Program-made: the position numbers and the translations under genes
In this document: positions 56,345-64,000 of the stretch, piece by piece
How positions within the stretch are numbered: the first letter of the stretch is position 1
Layout: the number at the start of each line of letters is the position of its first letter
Assembly (NCBI GenBank): GCA_963777355.1
Contig: CAVZQK010000032.1
Coordinates: 124,001-188,000 of the forward strand
Reading direction: 5' to 3'
Source: DATJHM01 sp963777355
GTDB taxonomy: Bacteria; Chloroflexota; Ktedonobacteria; Ktedonobacterales; Ktedonobacteraceae
DNA: 64,000 bases
Notes under the pieces: model-generated
Told to the model about the DNA's origin: nothing
The model's input: only the letters and a program-made list of their open reading frames with translations
Database searches by the model: none

Positions 56345-57340
56345 ATGACGAATCAGGATTTGTCTGGAGAGAGTTCGGAAGTTACCTGGCAATTAGACGA
56401 GACCTCCATGTATGGCACGTTGGTCAGGCCAGATGGCCCTGGCCCTTTTGCCGCTGTGGTGATGGTGGCCGGCAGCGGCCCCACGGACCGCGATTGGGAT
56501 TCGCCACTGTTGCCGGGGCCTAATGGCAGCGCGCGTCTGCTCGCAGAGGCATTAGCGGGAGCCGGGATCGCCTCACTGCGCTACGATAAACGCGTTTCTG
56601 GCCCTCATGCTCGCGAGAACGTGCCGCTTTTGATCGGCAAGGTGAGTATGCAAAGCCATGTTGACGAACTCGCTGGAGCTGTACACACTATAGCAAGTCA
56701 GGCATATGTACGTTCTGACCGCATCTTCGCGCTCGCCAACAGCGAAGGGACCCTTCATGCCCTGAACTACCAGTTGCACCATCCAGCGATTCCGTTCGCG
56801 GGACTCATCCTCATCGGCCCTCCTGGACGGGCCGTTGGTGTGGTGGCGCGATCTCAACTGGCAGAGCAGGCCGCAGCTATACCAAATGGGGATGCGTTAC
56901 TGGCGCTTTATGATGCAGCTATCGTTCGCTTCCAGGCGGGAGAGCCTGCTGCCCCAGATCCGTCGTTGCCGGAGGGCGTCCAGTTGCTGGTGCAAGCTCT
57001 GGAATCTCCAGCTAACCTGCCTTTTGCCCGTGAGCTCTGGAAGGCTGATGCAGCTTCCCTGCTCAGGCAAGTGGACGTTCCGGTGCTGGTCATCATCGGG
57101 AAAAAGGATATCCAGGTGGATTGGCAAGCCGATGGGGAGCCGCTACAGTATGCGGCTACGGGACATAAGCAGGTAAGCTTCCTCTTTCCAGAGAACGCTA
57201 ATCACGTCCTCAAGCAAGAGCTGCGACCTCGATCAGAACTGACGCAAGCTGAAGCGATAAAGAACTACAATAGCCCCGATACCCGTCTGGACCCGGAGGC
57301 TGTGACCAGCATTTTGGAGTGGCTGGCATTCCTCATCTGA
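56345..57340 (+). CDS. Alpha/beta hydrolase
   Basis: A 331-residue cytoplasmic hydrolase. G-S-G-P-T-D-R-D-W-D near residue 40 forms the oxyanion region, the nucleophile Ser lies in A-L-A-N-S-E-G near residue 135 (N in place of the first G of the usual GxSxG), an Asp in V-D-W-Q is near residue 260 and a His in N-H-V-L-K near residue 287 completes the triad. This build is seen in esterase/acyl-peptidase-like family proteins. The substrate is unknown. It converges with the histidine phosphatase gene, with only 12 bases between them. Confidence 0.83.
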   Translation: MTNQDLSGESSEVTWQLDETSMYGTLVRPDGPGPFAAVVMVAGSGPTDRDWDSPLLPGPNGSARLLAEALAGAGIASLRYDKRVSGPHARENVPLLIGKVSMQSHVDELAGAVHTIASQAYVRSDRIFALANSEGTLHALNYQLHHPAIPFAGLILIGPPGRAVGVVARSQLAEQAAAIPNGDALLALYDAAIVRFQAGEPAAPDPSLPEGVQLLVQALESPANLPFARELWKADAASLLRQVDVPVLVIIGKKDIQVDWQADGEPLQYAATGHKQVSFLFPENANHVLKQELRPRSELTQAEAIKNYNSPDTRLDPEAVTSILEWLAFLI

Positions 57341-57352
57341 TCGTCCTAGGTT

Positions 57353-57991
57353 TTATGGAGCGAAGGCGCTAAGATGACTTGTATCATTGTAAAAAACAAG
57401 CTCGACATTGTCACCGATCACGGCAAGCTTTGATAAGCTTGCCGGATCTAGATGCAAGCCTCGGCTATTCGGCAAGGACAGATTAAGCAGGTGCCCAACG
57501 AGCAAACGTAACGTCGTTCTGTGACTCACTATGAGAATGGTTTGTCCCAGGTGAACAGATACTAGCTCAACAATACAAGGAACAACGCGGGCAAGCACCG
57601 CCTGTTGTGTCTCACCTCCCGGCAATTGGACCATCCATGAACCACGGTCCCAGGCGGCCATTGCTTGAGGTGACTCCTGAGCAACTTCGGCTTGCACACA
57701 ACCTTCCCAGCGACCAAAGTCCATCTCATGCAGGGCTTCTCGTGTTTGTATTTCCAGACCTGTTAGAGCAGCAATAGGTTGTGCCGTCTCTTGCGCTCGC
57801 CCCTGCGGACTGGCATAAAGGGCGTCGATATGTTCATGGCGTAACCGCATTGCTAGCTTTTGCGCTTGCTCTCGACCATGTGCAGTAAGTGCGGCCTCAG
57901 TCACACCACAGAAAGTATCGCTATGGCTCAGTTCTGTTTGCCCATGTCGCGCCAGCAATAGTCGTGTCGTAGCCATTGGCTCTCGATCCAT
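57353..57991 (-). CDS. Histidine phosphatase family protein
   Basis: A 212-residue enzyme of the phosphoglycerate-mutase-like histidine phosphatase group. The phospho-acceptor signature L-A-R-H-G-Q-T is near residues 13-19, a second active-site His lies in V-S-H-R near residue 158, and the acid/base Glu is in H-E-M-D-F-G-R-W-E near residue 91. GAGGAG five bases before the ATG supports the start. Many members are broad phosphatases (for example acting on sugar phosphates or alpha-ribazole phosphate). The XRE-type regulator gene lies 45 bases upstream in the same direction, so the two are likely co-transcribed. Confidence 0.85.
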   Translation of the reverse strand: MDREPMATTRLLLARHGQTELSHSDTFCGVTEAALTAHGREQAQKLAMRLRHEHIDALYASPQGRAQETAQPIAALTGLEIQTREALHEMDFGRWEGCVQAEVAQESPQAMAAWDRGSWMVQLPGGETQQAVLARVVPCIVELVSVHLGQTILIVSHRTTLRLLVGHLLNLSLPNSRGLHLDPASLSKLAVIGDNVELVFYNDTSHLSAFAP

Positions 57992-58036
57992 AAAGTGCTC
58001 CTCACCAATTTATCGCAAAACGCTTGTCTAGAAGGC

Positions 58037-58948
58037 TCATGATTTGTCATTACTGCCGAACGAGGCAAACACAGCCAGTGCCGCCTCATCGTCCGGCAAC
58101 AATGCCGCAACCGCCGGAGAGGTTTTGCCGCTGATGGCAATCTGCATATACCGTAGACGTATTGGGAGCAGTTCGCTGGTTGTCGCCATACGCGCAAGCA
58201 CAAGCTTTTTAGGTGCCACCTCCTGTCTGGTGGCAGTTCGCGCCTTTTCCCAGTATTCTTGAAAGCCAGGAAGCTCACACCACTGCTCTACGCTCTGCTT
58301 ATACCAGGCATCGTACTGCGAGAGCTCGTTCTGCCGTTTGAAGAGCTGGATACCAGAAAGCGCGTGTTGTTGCCACTGTGCGCGTGCCTCTGGATGCATC
58401 GTGGAGCGCCTGTAAACATCCGGGTGAAAGAGGAAATGCATCGTGCTACGCAGATGCGGTGGGATAGTATCGAGGGGTGGCAGCTCAAAGAGGCGCAGAA
58501 AGAGCTCGTTGGCAGCATGGACCTGGAACGTGCGCGTGACCACGCTGGCTGGATAGGGTAATATTGCCATAATCTGTCGCGCGTACTCCAACGCACGCTG
58601 CAAATCAGCTCCTTCCCACTCCGGCTGTTCGGGTATATATTGTGCCGCCAGCAAGAGATCGTTACGCTCACTCAGGCTGCACTCTAGATAGTCGGCAATC
58701 TGCATCAGCATTGAACGATCTGGCAGGCGATGGGAGCGTCCAATCAGCCAGTTTTTATAGGTCGGGCATCCTTCGTCATTGAGCTCTTGTTGTGTAAAAC
58801 GCTTCAACTGCGGATGGCGCTGCTCGCGATACTCCTCCTGACGCCTGATGCGCACCGCCTCAATTGCCTCAAGAAGCTGCTGGAACACATGCACATGCTC
58901 TCTTGAGAGCGCATTGTCCTCTTTCAGCACAGGAATGTGTAACGACAT
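58037..58948 (-). CDS. XRE family regulator with MmyB-type ligand domain
   Basis: A 303-residue transcription factor. A helix-turn-helix of Cro/C1 type (T-Q-Q-E-L-N-D-E-G-C-P-T-Y-K-N-W, L-M-Q-I-A-D-Y-L) lies at residues 50-95. The rest matches the MmyB-like ligand-binding domain, with L-P-Y-P-A-S-V-V and N-E-L-F-L-R-L-F near residue 148 and the typical F-L-F-H-P near residue 170. The family controls nearby oxidoreductase genes in other bacteria. GAGGAAAAG precedes the ATG. It is followed by the histidine phosphatase gene and is divergent from the short-chain dehydrogenase gene, a possible target. Confidence 0.85.
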   Translation of the reverse strand: MSLHIPVLKEDNALSREHVHVFQQLLEAIEAVRIRRQEEYREQRHPQLKRFTQQELNDEGCPTYKNWLIGRSHRLPDRSMLMQIADYLECSLSERNDLLLAAQYIPEQPEWEGADLQRALEYARQIMAILPYPASVVTRTFQVHAANELFLRLFELPPLDTIPPHLRSTMHFLFHPDVYRRSTMHPEARAQWQQHALSGIQLFKRQNELSQYDAWYKQSVEQWCELPGFQEYWEKARTATRQEVAPKKLVLARMATTSELLPIRLRYMQIAISGKTSPAVAALLPDDEAALAVFASFGSNDKS

Positions 58949-59240
58949 CTTTTCCTCATTCCATCTGAGATCGACCCCAGCGATACAAAATAGAGCAAGG
59001 TCGAAAGTCAGGTGTAGTTCTACTCTTGGTACAACATCTGCTTGCCTCTATACTATTCCCAGAAGGTGATATTGCGCTAAGAGCGGACTCTGTGCATGGT
59101 CTCGCTTGCCAGTGAGGTCGCGCAACGCTTGCTGCAAAGACAATTCACCGGCAAAGCGGTTCTGCATCTGGCATAGATACCCCATCTAGAGACTGGTTTG
59201 TTTTCGTTTCTTGATTCGTTTCTTGAAAGGAAAGGGTACA

Positions 59241-60017
59241 ATGAACATACTACAGGGAAAAGTCGCCTTAATTACTGGTGGAAGTAGCGGCATTGGAGAA
59301 GCTTCTGCGCGAGAATTTCACGCCCAAGGAGCCAGAGTCGTGATTACAGGACGAGATCGCCAGAGGCTCGAAGCGATTGCTACCCAATTGGGATCTGATG
59401 TTCTGGCAGTCCCCACTGACGTTACCAGGCTAAGTGACCTTGACGGCTTGATGGCACGTACACGCGAGACCTTTGGTAACCTGGACATCTTGTTTGTCAA
59501 TGCAGGCATCGCAGGCTCCAGGACGCTTGCCGAGACGGATGAAGCGTTCTTTGATGAGCAGATGAATACCAACTTTAAAGGAGCCTATTTCACAATTCAG
59601 AAGGCGTTGCCCTTGTTGAACGATCAGGCTTCGATTATTCTCACTGGTTCGGTCAGTGCGCTGGTGGGGATGGCTGGCACTTCTGCGTATTCTGCCAGCA
59701 AGGCGGCGCTGCACTCCCTGGCGCGTACGCTCTCAGCTGAACTCATTGGGCGTGGCATCCGTGTCAACACGATCACCACCGGGGCAATCGAGACGCCAAT
59801 TTTGGAGCGGGCGGGTAATGCACCAGAGGTCGTTGAGACGCTGCGCCAGATGTTTGCCAGCCGGGTGCCAATCAAACGTCTGGGTCGCCCAGAGGAAGTG
59901 GCAAAGGTTGCCCTCTTCCTCGCTTCCTCGGACTCCTCCCTCGTTGTAGGAACGGAGATCGCTGCCGATGGTGGAAGCACCGCCAATATCAGACCCTTAC
60001 CACTACAGAACCATTGA
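59241..60017 (+). CDS. Short-chain dehydrogenase/reductase
   Basis: A 258-residue classical SDR. The ATG at 59241 is preferred over an in-frame start ten codons earlier because AAAGGAAAGG lies just before it. The cofactor motif T-G-G-S-S-G-I-G is at residues 12-19, N-A-G at 90-92, and the catalytic Ser, Tyr and Lys appear in T-G-S-V-S and S-A-Y-S-A-S-K. The frame is intact, unlike the SDR at 42574. The substrate is unknown. It ends 11 bases from the convergent FGGY kinase gene. Confidence 0.87.
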   Translation: MNILQGKVALITGGSSGIGEASAREFHAQGARVVITGRDRQRLEAIATQLGSDVLAVPTDVTRLSDLDGLMARTRETFGNLDILFVNAGIAGSRTLAETDEAFFDEQMNTNFKGAYFTIQKALPLLNDQASIILTGSVSALVGMAGTSAYSASKAALHSLARTLSAELIGRGIRVNTITTGAIETPILERAGNAPEVVETLRQMFASRVPIKRLGRPEEVAKVALFLASSDSSLVVGTEIAADGGSTANIRPLPLQNH

Positions 60018-60028
60018 CATTACTTTCC

Positions 60029-61566
60029 TCAAAACGCTTGATGTCGATAGGTACAACCTGAGTTCGCTCGCTTTCGCGCATGTGCTGCAAGCGGTAATGC
60101 TATCCACCCTCGGTGCTCAAGTTCTTGGATCAGACGCAGGTAAGATTCTTGAAAGCGCCCTGCACGGTCCAGGCGCGGTTCGATCACCTCACGGGTACGA
60201 GACATCTCTTTCGTCACCTCAGCCACGCGGCGTCCTCTGGCTGCTGCGAGGATGGCCATACCAAGTGCAGGCTCAGCATTCTCTGGAATACGGACTGGAC
60301 GCCGAAGCACATCGGCACGGAGTTGGCACCAGTAGTGGCTGCGTGCGCCGCCCCCTGTGAGACTCAGTTCACCGTCGATAGGAGCACCGAGCAGATCAAG
60401 GTAATCGAAGCTCAGCCTTTCGACAAAAGCCACCCCTTGTAATCAGAGCAGCATAGAGATCAATCTCGTCACGCGGCTCACCAAGAAAGAAACGCTCAGC
60501 TTCTGGTACACTGAAGGGGAAGCGTTCGCCAGAGGAGGCAAGGGGATACGCAACAATGGTGGCTGGCTCCCGCTCCGCTGCTTGAGCACTGAGAGCATCA
60601 AGGTCGCGCTCAGGAAAGTAGAGGCTGAGTACGCCCGCACCCGCACCGGAGGCACCGCCAGGTAGCCAGCCACCATCAGGCGAACGGTGCGAGTACATCA
60701 CTCCAGCCGGATCGTGGAGAAGCTCCTGAGTCACGCCTTTGAACGCTAAGGTGGTGCCGAGCACAGAATTCCAGCTTCCTATGTCCAGAGCACCCGCGCC
60801 AATCTGAGCGGCACAGCTATCTGTCATACCAGCGATCACTGCTGTCCCCAGAGGGATACCTGTCTCCCGCATCGCCTGGGCACAAACAGTCCCGATAAGC
60901 GTTCCAGATAGAACCACATCAGGCAACATTGCTTCAGGGAGCGCGAGTTGGGCAAAAACTTCTTGCGGCCAGGTGTTGTTGAGCAGATCATAGCCTGTCT
61001 TAAGGGCTGAACTTGTATCAGTCGGCACTTCATGCCCAATGAGATGTCGATTGACAAAGTCTGTTTGATGCGAGACCTTGATTCCCGGTTGAAGATCGGT
61101 GTGTGGAGAAGCTATTTTAGTCCTATACTCACGCAACAACCAGAGCAACTTCGGTAATGCCCACGATGGCTGCATCTGGTATCCTAGAGTGGCCCATACA
61201 GGAGCGCCGACCTTGTTGACCAACCGTGCCTCTTCGATGGCACGATTGTCGTCATGCATCAGTCCGGGCGTAAGTGGCCGACCCAGATGGTCAACAAGGA
61301 GGATGGTACCAGAGGTGCTATCAACGGCAACGGCGCGGACGGCCTCAGCAGGCAGATTCGCGAGGGCGGCACGACAAGCAGTACTGATAGCGTGCCACCA
61401 GTCCTCCGGATTCTGCTCATGCCGGGGACCATCTCTCTGGCTGACGAAGTCGCTGGGAGTTCGCGCTGAGTATCTCCCCTCTCTCCGATACGGCGATGGC
61501 ACGGGCGCTTTGTGTACCTATGTCAAGCCCAAGCCAGATGCTATCTGGCCTTGTTTTAGGATGCAT
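60029..61566 (-). pseudogene. FGGY carbohydrate kinase (xylulokinase-like), two frameshifts
   Basis: A sugar kinase of about 510 residues. The ATG at 61566 starts M-H-P-K-T-R and leads into the phosphate-binding motif L-G-L-D-I-G-T-Q-S-A. The frame shifts near 61460 and reads on to A-I-E-E-A, D-T-S-S-A and I-A-G-M-T-D-S-C-A, with a second shift near 60430, after which V-E-R-L-S-F-D-Y and L-S-L-T-G-G-G-A-R complete the C-terminal ATP-binding lobe. It is the last gene of a three-gene operon, 17 bases after the dehydrogenase. The likely substrate is a pentulose or a polyol made by that dehydrogenase. Confidence 0.82.
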
Positions 61567-61583
61567 AGTTTCGTCCCTCTTCG

Positions 61584-62621
61584 TTAAGGCATGATCGCAA
61601 TCTTAATCCCTTCCCCACTGGCAGCTTTGTCCAGAGCCTCATGGACAGAGCGCAACGGGAAGCGATCAGTCACCATTGCTTCCACCTTGACACGCCCAGA
61701 TTCAATCAGCTGCAGGGCAGTCTGGTAGTCGGCACGCCGGGAATTCGCGCTGCCAGTTACCTCCAACTCTTTATAGTGGATAAGGTTCGCCTCGACTTCC
61801 GCCCAGCCTTTCGCTGCCAGGCCTGCGAAGATATTGATACATCCCCCCTGCCGAGCCAGATTGAGAGCCTCATTTACAAGTGTGGGTACCCCGATACAGA
61901 TAATGACCGAATCAACTCCAAGCCCTTCCGTCGCAGCAGATACCACTGAGGCAAGATCTTCAGATCTAGGATCAACCGTGATATGTGCTCCAAAGCTAGT
62001 GGCAGTAGCACGGCGAAAAGCCGATGGCTCGCTCACGATAACGGTACGCGCACCCGCCAGGAGGGACAGTTGGAGATGAAACAGGCCAATGGGTCCCGCT
62101 CCCATAATGAGCACGGTAGAGTTCAGACGTATGCGGGAGCGGTGATGTCCATTCACACAGCAAGCGAGCGGTTCGGCCAGGGCCAAAAATTCAGAGGGGA
62201 GATCATTCTGCGCAACAAAGAGATTCCCGGCAGCGACGGCAGCGGCGGGAATACGCATATATTCACTCAGGCCCCCTTTCACGCCATAGCCAACTATTTG
62301 CTGATTGGGGCAAATATTCTCCATGCCATTTTGACAATAGAAACAGTGATGACAGGCAATGACTGGAGCCATTGCAACTGGCGCTCCGACCTCAAATCCT
62401 CTTACATTCCGGCCTACCTCATGCACATGGCCAGCCACCTCATGACCGAGAATAGCAGGCAATGGGATACCTTTTGTCTTCTCTCCCCGGAAAATACGCA
62501 CATCGGTGCCACATATTGTGTTTGCACCTACCTTCACAAGCACCTCATCCGGCCCGATTTTGGGCGTATCAACCTCCATTACCTCCATTTGACCAGGCTT
62601 TTGAAAGACAGCAGCAAGCAT
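61584..62621 (-). CDS. Zinc-dependent polyol dehydrogenase (MDR family)
   Basis: A 345-residue medium-chain dehydrogenase like sorbitol, xylitol or threonine dehydrogenases. The catalytic-zinc ligands lie in C-G-T-D near residue 38 and in G-H-E-V-A-G near residue 60; the structural zinc site is C-H-H-C-F-Y-C-Q-N-G-M-E-N-I-C at about residues 90-104. The NAD-binding motif G-A-G-P-I-G is near residue 175. It lies between two FGGY kinase genes with gaps of 11 and 17 bases, so the three form an operon that probably oxidises a sugar alcohol and phosphorylates the resulting ketose. Confidence 0.88.
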   Translation of the reverse strand: MLAAVFQKPGQMEVMEVDTPKIGPDEVLVKVGANTICGTDVRIFRGEKTKGIPLPAILGHEVAGHVHEVGRNVRGFEVGAPVAMAPVIACHHCFYCQNGMENICPNQQIVGYGVKGGLSEYMRIPAAAVAAGNLFVAQNDLPSEFLALAEPLACCVNGHHRSRIRLNSTVLIMGAGPIGLFHLQLSLLAGARTVIVSEPSAFRRATATSFGAHITVDPRSEDLASVVSAATEGLGVDSVIICIGVPTLVNEALNLARQGGCINIFAGLAAKGWAEVEANLIHYKELEVTGSANSRRADYQTALQLIESGRVKVEAMVTDRFPLRSVHEALDKAASGEGIKIAIMP

Positions 62622-62632
62622 TCTTCTTCCTC

Positions 62633-64000
62633 CTAGACTACTCCGCTTTTGGCTACATGCCGGGAGAGATCATGCATTAACTCTCGCATTTGCGCATAGG
62701 TAGCGCTATACTTCTCGACATAGAACTGATATTCTTCGTGTCTCTTTTGATCGGGTTCAATACGATGGCTGGTATGAACCATATGCTGTGCAGCCTCCTG
62801 TACCGTTGGATAGACGCCCGCGCCTACCGCTGCCAGAATCGCCGAACCGAGCGCTGCGGCCTCCGGGACTTTGGTGAGAGTAATGGGAAAGTTACTCACG
62901 TCTGCATGAATCTGCATCCATAACGAGCTCTTTAGTGGACCACCGCTGGCGACGATCTGCTGTGGCTGAAAGCCATAGGTACGCAGTGTTTGAAAGATCA
63001 CTTCTGTCCCATAACAGATGCCTTCCACAAGGGCGCGATAGATATGAGCGGTGTCATGCTTGAGGGTCAAGCCCCAGATTATACCGCGTGCTTCTGGATC
63101 GGTATGGGGAGTACGATTTCCTTGCCAATGATCGACCACTATGAGTCCATCAGAACCGACAGGCACATTCTCAGCGCGTTTATTCAACAGATCGTAATAG
63201 CTCAGTCCCTGTCTACGCGCCTCCTCAAGCAGTCCTCCACAGAAATTATCTCGGAACCATTTGATGATAGAACCAGTTGAAACCTGCCCGCCTTCCACTA
63301 CATACTGCCCAGGGACCACAGCGTCGGTGAAGGCTCCGAAGATACCCGGACCATAGATGGCCTCTGCGGACGCGCCAAAGATAGCGTGCGAGGAGCCGGT
63401 GATAAGAGCGATCTTGCCAGGAGCCAGGACATCCATACCCACCGCACTTACCATAGAATCTGCGCCGCCTTCAGCAACTGGAATACCGGGCGGCAGACCG
63501 AGCTCCTCTGCGGCTTTCTTGCTGAGCCCACCAACCACGGTCCCCATATCCAGTACCTTCTGAGGAAACTTCTCTAGCAGATCAGCCAGGCCAATAGCTT
63601 GATAGAAGCTAGCTGGAAAACCGCCAGTATTGCGGTCATAGTACCAGCGCAGGCTGGCGATATTGATACTGGCCGTCCATTCACCGGTGAGACGGTGGGT
63701 TATCCAATCAGCGTATTCGCAAATATGCGTTGCGGCATGATAAATGTCCGCTTCATTCTCCTTCAACCAGAGGGCCTTGCAAGGCATCCACTCTGCCGAA
63801 ACATTGCCGAAACCATTGTATTTGAGCGCAGGGTCTCCCGTTCTGGCTATACGACGTGCTTGCTCAGCGGCCCGAACATCCATCCAGAGAATTGCTGGGC
63901 GCAAGACGCGATTCTGGGCATCTACTGCCACAACAGTACAGGTTGTAGCATCTAAAGAAATCCCGGCAATAGCTTCACGCGCAATATTGTTCTCGCTTAT
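62633..64000 (-). CDS. FGGY carbohydrate kinase, start beyond window
   Basis: A second sugar kinase, open to the window end; 455 residues are visible and only the first few tens are missing. The frame enters with I-S-L-D-A-T-T-C-T, the end of the first phosphate motif, followed by L-W-M-D-V-R-A. The A-S-G-G-P-L-K-S-S-L-W motif near the C-terminus is the conserved kinase signature, and G-S-A-I-L-A-A-V-G-A-G follows. Gluconokinase- and xylulokinase-type proteins look alike here, so the substrate stays open. It is the first visible gene of the operon with the polyol dehydrogenase and the frameshifted kinase. Confidence 0.87.
   Translation of the reverse strand: MSENNIAREAIAGISLDATTCTVVAVDAQNRVLRPAILWMDVRAAEQARRIARTGDPALKYNGFGNVSAEWMPCKALWLKENEADIYHAATHICEYADWITHRLTGEWTASINIASLRWYYDRNTGGFPASFYQAIGLADLLEKFPQKVLDMGTVVGGLSKKAAEELGLPPGIPVAEGGADSMVSAVGMDVLAPGKIALITGSSHAIFGASAEAIYGPGIFGAFTDAVVPGQYVVEGGQVSTGSIIKWFRDNFCGGLLEEARRQGLSYYDLLNKRAENVPVGSDGLIVVDHWQGNRTPHTDPEARGIIWGLTLKHDTAHIYRALVEGICYGTEVIFQTLRTYGFQPQQIVASGGPLKSSLWMQIHADVSNFPITLTKVPEAAALGSAILAAVGAGVYPTVQEAAQHMVHTSHRIEPDQKRHEEYQFYVEKYSATYAQMRELMHDLSRHVAKSGVV

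Overview
The window looks like one chromosomal stretch of a soil-type, multicellular-style bacterium, most likely a member of the Ktedonobacteria (phylum Chloroflexota). This is an inference from gene content: many secreted polysaccharide hydrolases with their own LacI/ROK regulators, a full-length CYP102-type P450-reductase, a Ser/Thr kinase with a large extracellular part, PAS/GAF histidine kinase and GGDEF/HD-GYP proteins, and a TnpB element. GC content is moderate. I saw no tRNA, rRNA or replication origin.

Layout. 1-5.5 kb: MFS transporter (cut by the window start), CopC-CopD copper protein, FAD monooxygenase divergent from a MarR regulator, and a LysR gene with several frameshifts that ends inside a nested inverted-repeat element. 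5.8-11.2 kb: VC0807-type membrane protein, a methyltransferase with one frameshift, and a CYP102 P450-reductase broken by about ten frameshifts. 11.2-18.7 kb (minus strand): a defence-like operon of PLD-SNF2 helicase, Eco57I-like adenine methylase and AlbA_2 protein; the first two are shredded by frameshifts and only the AlbA_2 gene is open. 19-25.2 kb: metallo-beta-lactamase-fold hydrolase, GH5 glucanase behind a promoter with a large inverted repeat, PAS/GAF histidine kinase, methyltransferase. 25.5-29.8 kb: GGDEF-HD-GYP protein whose stop codon lies in the right end of a TnpB element, then tnpB. 29.8-37 kb: GH16 glucanase, LacI regulator with an operator inside its own promoter, Clp-N protein, Ser/Thr kinase, a double zinc-ribbon protein. 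36.8-37.3 kb: a terminal-inverted-repeat element and a tiny CRISPR-like repeat array without cas genes. 37.3-41.6 kb: beta-helix protein, GH27 remnant, ROK regulator. 41.8-45.3 kb: TetR, short-chain dehydrogenase, P450 and a decayed isochorismatase-like gene. 45.4-52.1 kb: GH18 chitinase, a regulator joining an XRE-type N-terminus to a LacI-type sensor, monooxygenase remnant, SMI1/KNR4 protein, methyltransferase, orphan sugar-binding lipoprotein. 52.4-64 kb: second GGDEF-HD-GYP protein, GH54 arabinofuranosidase, alpha/beta hydrolase, histidine phosphatase, XRE-MmyB regulator, short-chain dehydrogenase, and a polyol operon of two FGGY kinases around a zinc dehydrogenase.

How the genes work together. 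The clearest theme is plant or fungal polymer use: GH5, GH16, beta-helix, GH18 and GH54 secreted enzymes sit beside regulators of the sugar-sensing LacI/ROK type, with distinct palindromes near several of them, and a polyol kinase/dehydrogenase operon closes the window. The second theme is a very uneven load of frameshifts. About fifteen genes are broken, mostly with the protein sequence well preserved on both sides of each shift, while other long genes are untouched. Either the assembly has local indel errors or these genes decayed very recently; the sequence alone does not decide.
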